Of a stretch of DNA of 64,000 nt, positions 35,201 through 43,227 are shown piece after piece. Where the stretch lies: assembly GCA_020636325.1 (NCBI GenBank), contig JACJYC010000002.1, forward strand, positions 843,501-907,500, in the 5' to 3' direction. The position numbers and the translations under genes are program-made. Within the stretch, counting starts at the first letter, position 1, and every line of letters begins with the position of its first letter. Origin of the DNA: Lewinellaceae bacterium (GTDB taxonomy: Bacteria > Bacteroidota > Bacteroidia > Chitinophagales > Saprospiraceae). The notes beneath the pieces are model-generated. The model saw nothing but the letters and a program-made list of their open reading frames with translations. It searched no databases and had not been told where the DNA came from.

Positions 35201-35907
35201 GCCAAACTGATCTGGTTACCAACGCCAGCAGTAAATAGACCGTTGTTGACATTAGTAGCAACCATTCCGGCAACAGATGTTCCATGATAACAACCAGACG
35301 GAACGCTTGAATCATCTCCTGTTTGAATCAACTTTCCAACTAAATCAGGGTGGGCTTCATCAAATTCCGTATCTGCAATGGCAACTGTTACATTAGGATT
35401 GCCTTGTGTAATGGTCCAGGCGCAAGAATACCCGGTTAGAGAAACATCCCACGATTGTAGCCCCCAAGGGTCATTTATTGAAATAGGGTTCGGGCAATCG
35501 TTACACGCGGAAGCTGTTAGATTTTCTTGTTGATAGTAGGTGTTTTTTTGGTTTAAAGTTTGCAAATACTTGATTTCTTCTACTGAAGAAAAAAAGCCGG
35601 AAGTTGTTAGCGAATCCGCAAAATCGTTCAGATCGCCGTTCAAATGGATTTCATAAGCGTTATCCAACCCCGGCGTTTTTGCGCCTGGGAAGGACTGCTT
35701 GTACGCTACCACCTGAAAAGTGGAAAACAGATTGTTTAGCGTTGGGTTTGTGGTTAAGGCGGACGACCCCACCGGATAACAGGTAGCAACCTGAGGATAG
35801 ACATAAAGATAACCTTCAGCTAATCCCTGACCGTTCAAATTGACGAAAAAAGCGAAGGAAGCGAAAATCGACAGAAGAAGGCGTACCCCCCCCCCGAAGA
35901 ACAACAC
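32290..35907 (-). CDS. Subtilisin-like (S8) protease with T9SS sorting domain
   Basis: 1,205 residues from GTG 35907. The catalytic triad is visible: Asp179 (VAIADTEFDEAHPDL), His208 (CYHGTSVAGMVA) and Ser382 (DGTSTAAPIVAG), with oxyanion Asn304 (AAGPNHEG). An N-terminal propeptide-like segment (about 28-150) precedes it. The middle (about 440-900) has right-handed beta-helix character (many N/G turns: MKNTSISFAKTGI, ESNRFED-like SAECRFEDRRS, VSNCTFLHDNEF). The last ~85 residues are a T9SS type A domain (ISVYPNPANDEITFQF, IYNAAGKMVLQQIL, GMYYYRLITAGG, GSFTVIK). The start is odd: a ten-G tract begins 12 bases in, and an ATG two bases upstream is out of frame at this tract length. First of three T9SS cargo genes in a row. 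Confidence 0.88.
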   Translation of the reverse strand: MLFFGGGVRLLLSIFASFAFFVNLNGQGLAEGYLYVYPQVATCYPVGSSALTTNPTLNNLFSTFQVVAYKQSFPGAKTPGLDNAYEIHLNGDLNDFADSLTTSGFFSSVEEIKYLQTLNQKNTYYQQENLTASACNDCPNPISINDPWGLQSWDVSLTGYSCAWTITQGNPNVTVAIADTEFDEAHPDLVGKLIQTGDDSSVPSGCYHGTSVAGMVATNVNNGLFTAGVGNQISLAGFLAEHLNPSSSGCRGNPFPAVWAAHQAGYKIINMSWGNVLTSNPTLTKMVKEITDDGVLFVCAAGPNHEGQYNTTEDHKPYNQIPGVVIVTAHQHNTYVPMAEPHYAAVDLSAPGRSDTQPLYGIQPSWHDTGLGPGIGTRDGTSTAAPIVAGTAGLMLSVNPCLTNIEIEAILKATAKPNVNYDPATMGAGYLCAYDAVAAAADLLSPDPGDVHVYDDEVWDQPRSIGGNVIVHPFARLTIRSLVRFNSTDSKIVVNARGTLELENALLSRGCDNDYWDGIEVLGVENTTQLPSGADYLQGRVIMKNTSISFAKTGISLYDRKTYTQGGSILEADGSTFKNCQRSIGIAKYRNFNPANPSLEIDNLSVVSNCTFLHDNEFPFTAAGPMLFLDRVKGVLSAECRFEDRRSQLTDEALMSTGIYTSNAQFLVEKGVFRNLRFGIFGYNISSVNTFSVQSAQFYNNHHAVHARAVDLFKVENCYFNLGSFPHTISSIDHPERVVGLFVDHCTGFKVTGNQFEGPTDIEPRSSIGICVRNSNVSAGGEVLLDYNEIYDNLLYGLLAGNIANGNNAGDKSPPTGGLHYLCNDNLSSNPFDFVVAYGEIAAFQQGDGQKAAGNKFSGFNFWQEPYQHFDNSLGNDIAYFYDDQGAREEPVYFDPAKFSKQTAPANLCLPKIISGDDDPDTKKSTYWQNLQNFEQLFGQIKGNPHAPVSLQRQAADAFAKYQSDATWLAQYYLDQASGRQLDSVGYWLAARNSLEGFYGEADALIQAGDFQAASTRLSEIGQIPELTAAELAEHQLYASIKQMDMSRMAAQKEYHQITAGELSVLQQIADQSDGKAALLAQNWLNYAFGAQYLHVPQLPEDQQKEGAENPAGLSISDQIRNISVYPNPANDEITFQFAAVRNFLENSAVLRIYNAAGKMVLQQILDPEIPAFTWNVSGYQQGMYYYRLITAGGALAGGSFTVIK
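35886..35895 (-). repeat. Ten-base G tract at the protease start
   Basis: Ten C on the + strand (ten G in the mRNA) lie four codons after the GTG used for the protease. The nearby ATG at 35909 reads into the protease frame only if the tract has 8 or 11 G. Tracts of this length are prone to slippage. Confidence 0.85.
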
Positions 35908-36177
35908 ATGATTTCATAACGGAGCTATTTTTAGGTGAATAATTCTATGGTATTGGGTGTTTAATCGACCGGAACTAATATACAGCTAAAAAAGGGGAAA
36001 TTCAAAATTTTAACTTCTGCAAGCATGGAAAGAATCAGAACTTAATTTGCGGGAAAGGATTGCGGGTATACAGGGCAGCAATTAAAAGGGAAGAAATAAT
36101 TTGCCTTTTCCGGAATTTACAAATCTCCGATCGGCATCAATTCCGCGATTCTTCGATTTTTCAGTTCCTCAATATAA

Positions 36178-36837
36178 TCACACATTCAAATAATTGATCA
36201 AGGAATCGTACCGCTCCTTCAGCGTATCAAAGTACACCTGTTCGTTGAAGGAGGCCTTGACATGCAGGTTGAAGCGCTCGAAACCGGCCAGGATGCCGCC
36301 GATCTGCATGCGGTTGATCTTGATCGTGACGTCGATGCGGGTGGATTCGCCGTAGCTGGTGATGAAGCTGCTGAGGATGGCCGCATTTTCCGATTCGACA
36401 ATGCGGGCGATGGTGACGAGGGAGTAATCATGCCGCCCCATTTCCAGGACCACAATACTGCCGGGGTCCTGAAACGAGCTGCTGGTGGCAAAATAACGCA
36501 GCAGGTCTTCGAGGGTGATCAGGCCGGCATAGTTGCCGTCAATATCCACTACCGGGATGACGGTGAGCTGATAGTCGGCCAGCAGGCGCATTACCTCATA
36601 AATGTGGTCGGTCAGCTGGACACTTGTGGAGGGGATGGACAGACTGTAAGATCCTACGGGTTCTTCCACATCGGCATTCAGGATGTCTTCCTCCGACAGC
36701 AATCCCAATAATTGCTCGTTGTTCACGACGGGCAAATGCCGTACGAGGAAGTCATTCATCATCGCCAGGGCATCCTCGCCGGTGTCCGAAGTGCGGAGCG
36801 GGAGGATGGTTGTAGAAAGGAGCGTCTCTGCAGTCAT
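36178..36837 (-). CDS. CBS-domain protein
   Basis: 219 residues: a tandem CBS pair (about 8-60 and 75-135), e.g. DALAMMNDFLVRHLPVVNNEQLLGLLSEEDIL and EVMRLLADYQLTVIPVVDIDGNYAGLITLEDLLRYFA. A ~75-residue ACT-like tail follows (GSIVVLEMGRHDYSLVTIARIVESENAAIL...IDVTIKINRMQIGGILAGFERF). CBS pairs bind adenine nucleotides and regulate partners; as a stand-alone protein its target is unknown. The architecture CBS-CBS plus ACT-like tail is common and conserved in Bacteroidota. Start ATG 36837 is 24 bases after the TM2/TPR gene, so the two are probably one operon. Confidence 0.85.
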   Translation of the reverse strand: MTAETLLSTTILPLRTSDTGEDALAMMNDFLVRHLPVVNNEQLLGLLSEEDILNADVEEPVGSYSLSIPSTSVQLTDHIYEVMRLLADYQLTVIPVVDIDGNYAGLITLEDLLRYFATSSSFQDPGSIVVLEMGRHDYSLVTIARIVESENAAILSSFITSYGESTRIDVTIKINRMQIGGILAGFERFNLHVKASFNEQVYFDTLKERYDSLINYLNV

Positions 36838-36861
36838 TATGTCGTCTTATTGGTATATGGT

Positions 36862-37680
36862 TCAGCCCAGCAACTTGCGCTTCTGGGCGGAAAACTCTTC
36901 TTCGGTCAGCAGGCCCTTTTCGCGCAGGGAGCCCAGCTTGTTCAACTGATCAAGCAGGTCCGGCGACATTTCAGGGGCTGTGGCAGCTGCGGTTTTTTCG
37001 GGTTCTGCCGGCAAATCCATCGGCGGGACGAGCCGGAATCCGTTTTTCTCGAAATTCTCGAAATCCTTCTGGATCCTGAGGTAGGCCAGTGCGTCGTGCT
37101 CTTTGATCCGCTTGATGTCATTAAAGCCGTTCATGACCGCGCGATCCAGGTGGAAGAACGCCTTTTCCGCGTTTTCGGACAAGGAATACGCGCAGGCCAG
37201 ATTCCAGTGGAGGGCTACGTCCTTGGGATCAAATTCCAGTGCCTTTTCAAAATCCTTTATGGCCCCGTCATAGTCGAAGTCCTTGAATTTTTCCAGGCCG
37301 CTATGCGTAAACGGATTGGGTTTGCGGGTTGCGGGCGGTGTGATGCGTTGACGCGGAACAGGGGGCGCCGGCGCTGCATAGGTACGGCGCGTTTCCCGCT
37401 GGGCAGGACGTGCGCTCCTGCGATAATCGTATTCTTCTCTGCGGGTGTACTGCTGCTGTCTTGGATGGCCCGTAGGATAGGCCAGGCGATTATAGCGAAA
37501 ATCGAAATCGTCCTTGTCCATGGCGAAGAACGCGATGGCGTCGATCAATCCCAAAAACCAGGTAAACCAGAAAAAGAACAAATAGAGAATGCCCAGCCCG
37601 ATCTGCCCGAGGTAGAAGCGGTGAATGCCCAGTGCGCCAAAAAACAATGCCAATATGCCCGCTACGTTCTTATCCTTCAT
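36862..37680 (-). CDS. TM2-TPR-SHOCT protein
   Basis: 272 residues. N-terminal TM2 domain: VAGILALFFGALGIHRFYLGQIGLGILYLFFFWFTWFLGLIDAIAFF (two membrane helices joined by a short turn). A low-complexity Arg-rich linker (about 75-120) is followed by a TPR block (GLEKFKDFDYDGAIKDFEKALEFDPKDVALHWNLACAYSLSENAEKAFFHLDRAV, about 125-185) and a C-terminal SHOCT motif (LDQLNKLGSLREKGLLTEEEFSAQKRKLLG). TM2 and SHOCT are often found in small membrane proteins that form oligomers; no enzyme activity is expected. It precedes the CBS gene by 24 bases. Confidence 0.88.
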   Translation of the reverse strand: MKDKNVAGILALFFGALGIHRFYLGQIGLGILYLFFFWFTWFLGLIDAIAFFAMDKDDFDFRYNRLAYPTGHPRQQQYTRREEYDYRRSARPAQRETRRTYAAPAPPVPRQRITPPATRKPNPFTHSGLEKFKDFDYDGAIKDFEKALEFDPKDVALHWNLACAYSLSENAEKAFFHLDRAVMNGFNDIKRIKEHDALAYLRIQKDFENFEKNGFRLVPPMDLPAEPEKTAAATAPEMSPDLLDQLNKLGSLREKGLLTEEEFSAQKRKLLG

Positions 37681-37880
37681 TGCGTGAGTTGCTTAAACAT
37701 TCAAAATTAGCGATCCTTCGGATTATTTCCACGAATTAACGATGAAAAGCGCTGAATTTAAGGCGAACGCCCCCGATTTATATGCCAATCCCGGATTGTC
37801 GGATAAAAATATCGGGATTCAACCTTCAGAATCTCTGGTTATTCAACGCGCAAAACGCCGAAAGGGTTTCGAAGCGGGTT

Positions 37881-39137
37881 TCAGCTGACGGCCGGTAAGA
37901 GTTTGCAGGTGAGGATGGTGAAGTCGTCCGTATAGGTCTGCTCGCCCTTGAATTGTTCGATCAGTTCCATGAGGTTGGCGTTGAACTCTTTGGACGAAAG
38001 CCGGGCGTGTTTCAGTACAAATTCATTCAGGGTATCCTCGCTGAAAAAATCGCCGTTCCGGTTTTTCAGGTCGATCAGGCCATCCGTGTAAGCCAGCACC
38101 ATGGCGTCTTTTTCGATACTGACCTGGCCAACCTCCACTTCCGGCAATTTCTTGAACGAACCCAGGATGGTGCACCCTTTTTTCAGGAGGCATAGCTTGC
38201 CGTCCGATACAAAAACGGGCGGATTGTGGCCTGCGTTGATGTATGTGAGCTGTTGCCGGGAAATATCGTATTCGGCGATAAAAAACGTCAGGAATTTGTC
38301 GCCGAGCGTGATCCGGTTGACACTGCTGTTGAGGTCGTGGATGAACTCGATCAGGTCCGTGCGTTTGTTGATCAGCGTGTGGAAGTTGGCCTGGAAATTG
38401 GCCATCAGCAGGGCGGCCGCTACCCCCTTGCCGGAGATGTCGCCGATGCAGAAGACGATCTTGTCGTCGTCAAATTCCACAAAGTCGAAATAATCGCCGC
38501 CGACCCCGAGTTGGGGTTTGTAAATGCTGTCGAACTCATAGCAGGCCCTGGCGGGCAGGCGCCCCGGGATGAGCATGCGCTGCATTTCGCTGGCCAGTTC
38601 CATTTCGCGCTTGAGGCGTTCCTGTTCGAGTTGCCGCTTGAACAGGCGTTTGTTCTCGATGGCAACGGCAATGATATTGGTAATGGTGGTAATGAACTGG
38701 ATCTTGCCGTACATGTCCTCCTGTTCGTTCATAGCGCCGATAAAGACGTAGGCTATGGGCAGGTCCTTGTGCCGGACCGGAATGACGACGTCGAATTGCT
38801 TGACCAGGGGGTGTTCACTGGAGTCGATATTCTTGAGGTGATCGTAGCGTTCGAGTTCGCGGGAAATATCCAGGGACAGCAGTTCTTCCTGTATGCCGAT
38901 AGAGGCCGCGCATACCCAGCGTTCGCCTTTTTTGACGAAAAGGCACATCCGCTTGATCCCCAGTTCAAACTTGAGAAAGGACTGATACATTTCAAACAGG
39001 CCGTCCGCCGAAACATTGTGGTTGATGGCCTGTGTGATGTTCAAAAGGCGATTGATCTGAAGCTGTTTCAGGTTTAGTTCCCGCTCAAGCGACTCGTAGC
39101 TGGACAATTGCTCTTTTATTTTGATCAGATTGGACAT
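37881..39137 (-). CDS. GAF-PP2C (SpoIIE-type) phosphatase
   Basis: 418 residues from ATG 39137. The promoter at 39159-39189 lies inside the longer open frame, which excludes earlier starts. A coiled-coil N-terminus (IKEQLSSYESLERELNLKQLQINRLL) leads to a GAF domain (about 30-180, e.g. FLKFELGIKRMCLFVKKGERW, YGKIQFITTITNIIAVAIENKRLF). The SpoIIE/RsbU-type PP2C domain (about 190-415) has EMQRMLIPG, GGDYFDFVEFDDDKIVFCIGDISGKGVAAALLMA (metal Asp residues), YINAGHNPP and LAYTDGLID. Such phosphatases usually dephosphorylate an anti-anti-sigma factor (STAS). No STAS or anti-sigma kinase is adjacent. Confidence 0.9.
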   Translation of the reverse strand: MSNLIKIKEQLSSYESLERELNLKQLQINRLLNITQAINHNVSADGLFEMYQSFLKFELGIKRMCLFVKKGERWVCAASIGIQEELLSLDISRELERYDHLKNIDSSEHPLVKQFDVVIPVRHKDLPIAYVFIGAMNEQEDMYGKIQFITTITNIIAVAIENKRLFKRQLEQERLKREMELASEMQRMLIPGRLPARACYEFDSIYKPQLGVGGDYFDFVEFDDDKIVFCIGDISGKGVAAALLMANFQANFHTLINKRTDLIEFIHDLNSSVNRITLGDKFLTFFIAEYDISRQQLTYINAGHNPPVFVSDGKLCLLKKGCTILGSFKKLPEVEVGQVSIEKDAMVLAYTDGLIDLKNRNGDFFSEDTLNEFVLKHARLSSKEFNANLMELIEQFKGEQTYTDDFTILTCKLLPAVS

Positions 39138-39158
39138 GGGAATATTGTTCCAAAGGAT

Positions 39159-39189
39159 CAAATATAACAAATCTTTGCGATTGGAAAAA
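39159..39189 (-). promoter_or_regulatory. Promoter of the GAF-PP2C gene
   Basis: On the minus strand TATATTTG (39166-39159) is a perfect TAnnTTTG, with TTTT 19 bases upstream (39189-39186). The expected start is about 39152, giving a leader of about 15 bases before ATG 39137. Confidence 0.75.
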
Positions 39190-39386
39190 TATTGTAGCGG
39201 TTGGCATTGCAAGAGTCAACAGTTCTTTATATCCCGGCTCTACAGGCCGGTGGTTTACGTCGTTGCCGGGGCGCTACAGATCGGCCGATCCTAATGGGCC
39301 GCTTTACAGAATATCCCAATCAGAGGAAAGGCATCGATACTGCGAACGCAAATCGAAGCAGTCCGTTTCTGTTACGCAAAACGACC

Positions 39387-39432
39387 GTTACGACTTATCA
39401 CTTACGACTTATGACTTGGGGACTTACGACTA
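39387..39432. repeat. Heptamer array D at the dnaB stop
   Basis: Units CTTATCA, CTTACGA, CTTATGA, an 8-base CTTGGGGA, CTTACGA, then CTA. The CTA is the complement of the dnaB stop codon TAG, so the array supplies or abuts the end of dnaB. More degenerate than array C. Confidence 0.8.
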
Positions 39433-42253
39433 AAACGGAATATCCTCATCCTCATTCATCTTGGAGGAACGGGTAATGACGCTCGGGTAGGTATCGAACG
39501 TATCGGCCGGCAGGTTGCCGAAGTCGGGATCATCGAGGTCGGAGAATCGGGCGAACTCATCGGTGAAGCGCAGGCGGATGGTCTTTAGCGCCCCATGCCG
39601 GTGTTTGGCGACGATCACCTCGGCGACGCCTTTAAGGGATTGGCCTTCTTCATCTTCCATGATCTGGTAATACTCAGGGCGGTAGATGAACGCCACCATG
39701 TCGGCATCTTGCTCGATAGAGTTGTGTACAATGATATCGTTGGCTACGAAGTTGTGAACGCCTTCTACCGTTGCATCATAAACATCCTGCTCTCCAAGCG
39801 GTTCTATCGCAATAACTTCATCCCACATGACATCTGAGTTGGCCAGGTCATGGAACTTTTCTTCTTTGAAGAGTTCGGCCAATTTATGCATCCTATTTCG
39901 TGAAATGCCGTTCTTGAAAATAGCAGACGAAAACTGCAAATCCATCAATTTTGCGAAACTCCGTTGACTTATACCATTTGCTATCAGGAAGGGCTTGAAA
40001 TACAAATTCCAGAATTCTTTAGGTATAACGTCATAGTTCGGATTTCCCACATTGGCTTTTAGGGTTTCGATCAGGCTGGGAATTATCTCTCCCCGCTGTC
40101 CATAACAGCCAACGTCTTCTAAAAATTTAAGCTGATTCCCGGATCCCTGAATATGGACTTGATAAATCGGGCGGTATTTTCCCTGGTTGATCGTCCGGAT
40201 TGTTGACTTTATAGCGAGACGGATCAGTAAATGCTGTACCTGATATGCAAGCTCCCGGCTTGTCGTTGCATAATAAATCGCTCCAGAACTGGAACGGGAA
40301 GCATTTTTGTAACGCTTCCAGCTGATATTACCGTCTGTTGCCCACAAATGATGCAGAAAAATTTTGATCAGATCGTTATCCAATTCAAAAATTGCCGGAG
40401 GTAATGCTTTTTGGAAGGAACGCACCCTGGGAATACCTAATTGCTCATACCAATTCGTAATAGGATGGGCTGTTTTATGGGTGAGGCGATATGGGCTGGG
40501 AAGATAGACGTGATGCCAGTTTCCCTGTTTAACGATTCTTCCTTCTATTTCAAATAATTGATTAGCTACTGCGGCTACTATTTCGATATTGGCATCGTCT
40601 GCACTGGTGTAATGATAGGGTTGTTTGGGCAGAATGCAGCCATCTCCGGTTAAATGGGCCAAAAGGATTAGCTCATCTTTTGAAATTGGGTTTGCAGGTT
40701 TAGTCGGTCTCAGCGCTCTTGGTACTCCGATTCGGTCGCCAATCTTCAGCTGATCCAGCGGCGCCCAGCCTTCCAGCTTCAGGAATGGATGGTTAGCGCT
40801 GGCTTTTATTCTTCGTCCGGTGCGGGTTATGAGCTCAAAGACCGGTTTTCTGCCGGAATAAAATGCCTTGACCATGGGGTGGCCGGCGACTTTATACCGC
40901 GAGTCAACGGCGAAAACCTTGATTGGAATTTGGTCTTCCCTTTCAGCAAGAGATTGAATCGTGATTCTTTCTCCTGTTTCGGCGTTTTGCAAAAGTGTAT
41001 CCCCAGTAAGGCAGCCTGACTCCCTCAAATCCGACAACTGCGGCCGCTTGCTGCCGCCCCGGACTTCCACGGCCCGGCTGAGCTGGGAAAGGGCGATGAC
41101 GGGCACGTTCAGCTCCTTGGCGAGGCTCTTCAGCGACCGGGAGATGGCGCTGACCTCCTGTTCGCGGTTGCCGCGCTGGTTGTCGCCTCCGCCGCTCATG
41201 AGCTGCAGGTAGTCGATGATGATGAGCTGGATGTCATACTGCATTTTCAGGCGGCGGCACTTGGCGCGCAGCTCAAAACGTTGATCCCCGGCGTATCGTC
41301 GATATAGATGGGCGCTTCACCCACGCGCTCAATGGCGCTGTGGAGCTGCTGCCATTCGTATTCCTCCAACTGGCCGTTGCGCATTTTGCTGCCCGAGATC
41401 TCGGCTTCCATGGCGATGATCCGCTGGGCCAGCTGAAGACTCGACATTTCCAGGAAAAAATCGCCACCCCTTTGCTGAACTGGGACGCTGAATTCTTGGC
41501 CAGCGACAACACGAAAGCCGTTTTACCCATACCCGGGCGGGCCGCCAGAATGACGAGGTCGGATCGTTGCAGGCCGGAGGTCAGGCGGTCGAATTCAGTG
41601 AAACCCGTCGGGATGCCGGTCAGGCCGTCGGTCTTGTTCTTGAGCTCCTCAATCTGCTTGAGGGCCTTGCCGGCCAGTGAGCTTATAGTATCGAAACTGC
41701 GGCTCATGTTCTGTTCGGCGATGCCGAATAGTCCTTGTTCCGCGTCGTCGAGCAATTCGAAAACGTCAGTGGTGTCCTCGAATGCGTCCTTGATGGTCCT
41801 GGTGGAGGTACGGATCAGTTCCCGCTGGATGAATTTCTGGGAAACGATCCGGGCGTGGTATTCCAGGTTGGCGGCAGAAGCGACCTTCAGGGTCAGGTTG
41901 GCCAGATAGGCCGGGCCTCCGACGGCCTCCAGTTCACCCATTTTGCGGAGCTCTTCCATCACGGTCAGCGAATCGATCGGGTTGGAACGCTCGAAAAGGC
42001 GGATCATGGCCCGGTAGATCTGCTGGTGTTCTTCGCGGTAGAAAGAATCCGGCCGGAGGATGTCAATAACAACGGTCAGGGCATCCTTGTCGAGCATGAT
42101 GGCGCCCAGCACCGCTTCTTCCAGCGGCACAGCCTGCGGCAATACACGTCCAAAGAAGAAACTGGACATGTCTTCTCCCTGCTTTTTCCCTCGCCCCGTG
42201 CGTGCATTGCCCTGGGTTCGGGTCGATGATACCGGTTTGTCGCCTTCTGCCAT
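39430..42253 (-). CDS. dnaB: Replicative DNA helicase DnaB, intein-containing, frame broken twice
   Basis: N-terminal helicase-loader-interaction domain from ATG 42253 (LPQAVPLEEAVLGAIMLDKDAL), RecA-like domain with Walker A AARPGMGKTAF, Walker B IIIDYLQLMSG, and LSQLSRAVEVRGGSKRPQLSDLRESG leading into the intein. The C-extein is SIEQDADMVAFIYRPEYY...VAKHRHGALKTIRLRF. DnaB unwinds DNA at the replication fork and should be essential. Two single-base losses break the frame: one at 41453-41460 (after VAIFS, before LEMSS) and one at 41275-41278 (GINV before FELRAKCRRLKMQ, TTTTT reduced to TTTT). Restoring one base at each gives a continuous DnaB. These losses are most likely sequencing errors. 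The stop lies in heptamer array D. Confidence 0.93.
39721..41013 (-). mobile_element. DnaB intein with LAGLIDADG homing endonuclease
   Basis: 431 codons inserted in frame between RESG and SIEQDAD. All splicing motifs are present. Cys1 begins CLTGDTLL (block A), RRIKASANHPFL is block B with its His, and VYDATVEGVHNFVANDIIVHN in parts (VYDATVEG, VHNFVANDIIVHN) gives blocks F and G with the terminal His-Asn; Ser is the first C-extein residue. Between them is a two-motif LAGLIDADG endonuclease (LLAHLTGDG and LHHLWATDG). The intein should therefore be able both to splice and to home. This insertion point is, from memory, the same as in the Synechocystis DnaB intein. Its codons are less GC-rich than the flanks, as expected of a transferred element. 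Confidence 0.95.
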
Positions 42254-42324
42254 ACGATTTGAATCCGCAAAGTTCAAAAATACGGCTTTCCCGGCAATTT
42301 CCGGCTGGATCTTGAAACAGCAAA

Positions 42325-42514
42325 TGTGGAAAACCTCAAAAATCCAGTGGATAAACCCGCAGTTATCCACAAAGTGAAGCCATTTAGCGGGGGGTGTTTG
42401 TGGAAAAGGAATGAATATAATATTGTTTAATATGTAAGGGTTGATAAAGTCGTAATTACAAATTGAAATCAGGTCTTCAATTTTATTTCAAATGGCGGTA
42501 GAAACTGTTGATAA
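42325..42514. other. Cluster of DnaA-box-like 9-mers (candidate origin or DnaA-regulated region)
   Basis: Six 9-mers close to the DnaA box TTATCCACA lie within 190 bases upstream of dnaB. One is exact at 42363-42371. TTATCCACT is on the minus strand at 42346-42354, TTTTCCACA on the minus strand at 42325-42333 and 42399-42407, TTATCAACC at 42439-42447 and TTATCAACA at 42506-42514. The right half (about 42410-42560) is very AT-rich. Otherwise the 310-base gap between dnaB and the antitoxin gene holds no gene. Confidence 0.45.
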
Positions 42515-42520
42515 AATCAA

Positions 42521-42533
42521 AACTTGACAAGTT
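42521..42533. promoter_or_regulatory. Candidate operator of the Phd/PIN toxin-antitoxin genes
   Basis: AACTTG-A-CAAGTT is a perfect inverted repeat 30 bases before the antitoxin ATG, beside a TTG - 20 bases - TAACTTTA promoter-like pair. Antitoxins of this class usually bind such palindromes to repress their own operon. Confidence 0.5.
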
Positions 42534-42563
42534 GACAAATTATAAATAACTTTACCAATAAAA

Positions 42564-42800
42564 ATGAAAACGTTCACTGTAGGAGATTTCAAAGCCCACT
42601 TTTCTGAAATCCTGGATCAAGTGCGTGAAGGTGAGGAGATTGCTATTGCATTCGGGCGAAAAAGAGAGATTGTAGCTTACCTGGTCCCGCGTGCTTCATT
42701 TACGCGTGCAAAGCGTAAACTCGGCATACTCGCAGGCAAAGCGCATGCGGAATTCACGGAAGGCTTTGAGATGACGGAAGAAGAATTTCTCGGGCTATGA
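42564..42800 (+). CDS. Phd/YefM-family antitoxin
   Basis: 78 residues: MKTFTVGDFKAHFSEILDQVREGEEIAIAFGRKREIVAYLVP, the standard Phd/YefM DNA-binding fold, followed by a C-terminal toxin-wrapping tail (KLGILAGKAHAEFTEGFEMTEEEFLGL). The last seven residues, EEEFLGL, are the typical end of this subgroup, paired with PIN toxins. The stop overlaps the start of the toxin gene (ATGA), so the two are translationally coupled. Confidence 0.92.
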   Translation: MKTFTVGDFKAHFSEILDQVREGEEIAIAFGRKREIVAYLVPRASFTRAKRKLGILAGKAHAEFTEGFEMTEEEFLGL

Positions 42801-43193
42801 TCTATCTTGCAGACACGCATGTTCTCATTTGGGCGATCACCGATCCGGCAAAGTTATCGCCCAAAGTCACCGGGATTCTGGAATCACCGGACACCCATAT
42901 TATGGTCAGTGCCGTCTCCTTTGGGAGATCTCCATGAAATATGCATTGGGCAAGCTTTTATTGAAGAATGTCAAACCTGAGGATTTTCCTCACTTTCCGC
43001 AGAAACCGGGTTTGAGTCTTTACCGCTCTCTGTGGAAATGTGCGCTACCTATCATCAGTTAAATACCGCCTTCCACAAGGACCCTTTCGACAAAATGCTC
43101 ATTTGGCAGGCAAAGTGCCTGAAAATACCGATTTTGAGCAAGGATCAGAAAATCCGTCAATACGAATCGGAAGGTATTTCCGTCATCTGGTAA
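42797..43193 (+). pseudogene. PIN-domain toxin (VapC-like), frame broken twice
   Basis: From ATG 42797 the frame reads MIYLADTHVLIWAITDPAKLSPKV...IMVSAVSF and then stops after RSP. Adding one T to the run at 42920-42922 restores SFWEISMKYALGKLLLKNVKPEDFP. Adding one T at 43011-43013 restores FESLPLSVEMCATYHQL, HKDPFDKMLIWQAKCLKIPILSKDQKIRQYE and a stop at 43191. The repaired ~132-residue protein has the PIN acidic residues (Asp6, Glu in WEIS, Asp in DPFDKML). PIN toxins are RNases. With two losses the toxin is dead as written. Whether this is real decay or sequencing error cannot be told, but the same kind of loss occurs in dnaB next door. Confidence 0.88.
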
Positions 43194-43227
43194 AGCGGCA
43201 ATTGGCAGCCTCGAAAATCCCTGCCGG

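Noticed and set aside
36117..36177. A short peptide-like frame (DYIEELKNRRIAELMPIGDL) after the CBS gene
   Set aside because: It would need a single-base change to join the CBS protein, and the CBS family normally ends at the present stop. No start codon of its own is visible, so it is noted only as a possible lost tail.
39387..39432. Heptamer array D as a terminator for dnaB
   Set aside because: The units do not form a stem and no T run follows; it only happens to contain the stop codon.
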